The notes under the pieces are model-generated. The model had not been told where the DNA came from, made no database searches, and saw only the letters and a program-made list of their open reading frames with translations. From NCBI GenBank assembly GCA_964586775.1, contig CAZPJD010000231.1, forward strand, positions 1-31,054: a DNA stretch of 31,054 nucleotides, read 5' to 3'. Of the stretch, positions 30,557 through 31,054 are shown piece by piece. The DNA comes from JADLEX01 sp964586775 (lineage in GTDB: Bacteria; Lernaellota; Lernaellaia; JACKCT01). Every line of letters starts with the position of its first letter. Position 1 is the stretch's first letter. Made by a program: the position numbers and the translations under genes.

Positions 30557-31054
30557 TCAGGACGAATAGGGGTCCGAGACGTAAGTGATCCCGTAAATGC
30601 GGCGGGTTCCTTCTTCCGCCGTGAAGTCTCCCCGATATTGCAGCCGCTGCAACCACGGCTCGAAGATCGTTCGGACTTCGGAGCGAGACGCCTCGTCCAT
30701 TCCAGCACAAACTCGATAACCGGTGTTCACGCAGTAAATCACCACGTCCGCAGCCTGGACGGGATAGGTGAGATCCGATGCGACGAAGAAAGGGCTCGGC
30801 ACGATGCGGCTGGACCGGTACCTCCCGTTTTCGGTCTGCGTGAAATACGCCTCCATTTTACGGACGAATCTGCGGTCTGCCTGCTTCTCCGTCTCGTCCA
30901 TGACGATCAACCCATAGTCGCGCGAAGATTCCAAGAAATAGAAGTACCTCTCGAAGAGGAACACGTGATCCTTGCGAAGAAACTCCTCGCTCTCCCGCCG
31001 GTCCGGCCGATGGGCGTTTCGTGGGATGACGGTCGCGAACACCCGTGCGCCATG
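30557..31054 (-). CDS. DUF3800-family protein, 5'-truncated by window edge
   Basis: About 165 residues of the C-terminal part are visible, open to the window end. GLIVMDETEKQADRR and PSPFFVASDLTYPVQAADVV are the second and third DUF3800 blocks (an RNase H-like fold whose Asp/Glu residues resemble a metal site). The N-terminal YIDESG block would lie beyond base 31054. Function is not established for the family; members are often found near mobile elements and defence islands. The 120-base gap to rlmE (30437-30556) has small stems (CCGCG/CGCGG near 30459-30472) but no convincing terminator. Confidence 0.82.
   Translation of the reverse strand, partial: HGARVFATVIPRNAHRPDRRESEEFLRKDHVFLFERYFYFLESSRDYGLIVMDETEKQADRRFVRKMEAYFTQTENGRYRSSRIVPSPFFVASDLTYPVQAADVVIYCVNTGYRVCAGMDEASRSEVRTIFEPWLQRLQYRGDFTAEEGTRRIYGITYVSDPYSS

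Noticed and set aside
1..31054. CRISPR arrays, insertion sequences, integrase sites, tRNA or rRNA genes
   Set aside because: No regularly spaced repeats, transposase-like frames, terminal inverted repeats or tRNA cloverleaf patterns were found on reading both strands. The only tandem repeats are the 22-23 bp junction units.

Overview
The window is GC-rich and densely coded. It comes from a diderm (Gram-negative-type) bacterium: there is a FadL-type outer-membrane porin, a second predicted outer-membrane barrel, a GT9 heptosyltransferase-like enzyme and a RseP protease. The gene order rpsB-tsf-pyrH-frr-uppS-cdsA-dxr-rseP-tsaB-pssA-asd resembles that of deltaproteobacterial-type genomes (Desulfobacterota/Myxococcota sensu lato). 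That placement is an inference from gene order and composition; no 16S or marker search could be run.

Layout. (1) 1-4174, plus strand: the tail of a sulfur/redox cluster. It holds two half-size YeeE/YedE transporters (the second fused to a catalytically dead rhodanese domain with a Cys-containing tail), an NrfD/PsrC-type quinone-reactive membrane subunit and a FadL-family porin, closed by a hairpin terminator. (2) 4400-7065, plus strand: a radical SAM protein with unusual cysteine spacing, translationally coupled to a zinc-ribbon, single-pass membrane protein with an internal duplication. (3) 7085-7591, minus strand: a zinc-ribbon/DUF4190 membrane protein. (4) 7706-16923, minus strand: a tightly packed surface-glycan operon. 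It has two PIG-L-type deacetylases, a formyltransferase, a GNAT-NeuB fusion (nonulosonic-acid synthase), a HAD phosphatase, a divergent Nudix protein, a GT-C membrane glycosyltransferase, a GT9 enzyme and a GT4-like glycosyltransferase. Most junctions overlap by 4 or 8 bases. (5) 17076-18263, plus strand: a secreted or outer-membrane barrel protein behind a promoter with consensus hexamers and followed by a strong terminator. (6) 18338-28601, minus strand: the housekeeping block for translation (S2, EF-Ts, RRF), UMP kinase, isoprenoid and undecaprenyl synthesis, phospholipid synthesis, site-2 proteolysis, t6A synthesis and aspartate-family amino acids. (7) 28816-29709, minus strand: a GNAT-toxin/RHH-antitoxin-like pair between the rpsB leader and rlmE. 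(8) 29795-30436 rlmE, then a DUF3800 protein that runs off the right edge.

The most unusual structure is at two gene junctions (16168-16236 and 22831-22896). At each, the upstream gene's last codons, its stop and the downstream gene's Shine-Dalgarno region form three imperfect tandem copies of 23 or 22 bp. At the first, the copies make a relay of two 8-codon mini-ORFs with GTGA stop/start overlaps leading into the formyltransferase gene. Other points of interest are the GNAT-NeuB fusion with an internal ribosome-binding site, the deacetylase/formyltransferase pairing, the CX10CX2C radical SAM protein and the dead-rhodanese YeeE fusion. No tRNA, rRNA, CRISPR array, insertion sequence or known riboswitch was seen.
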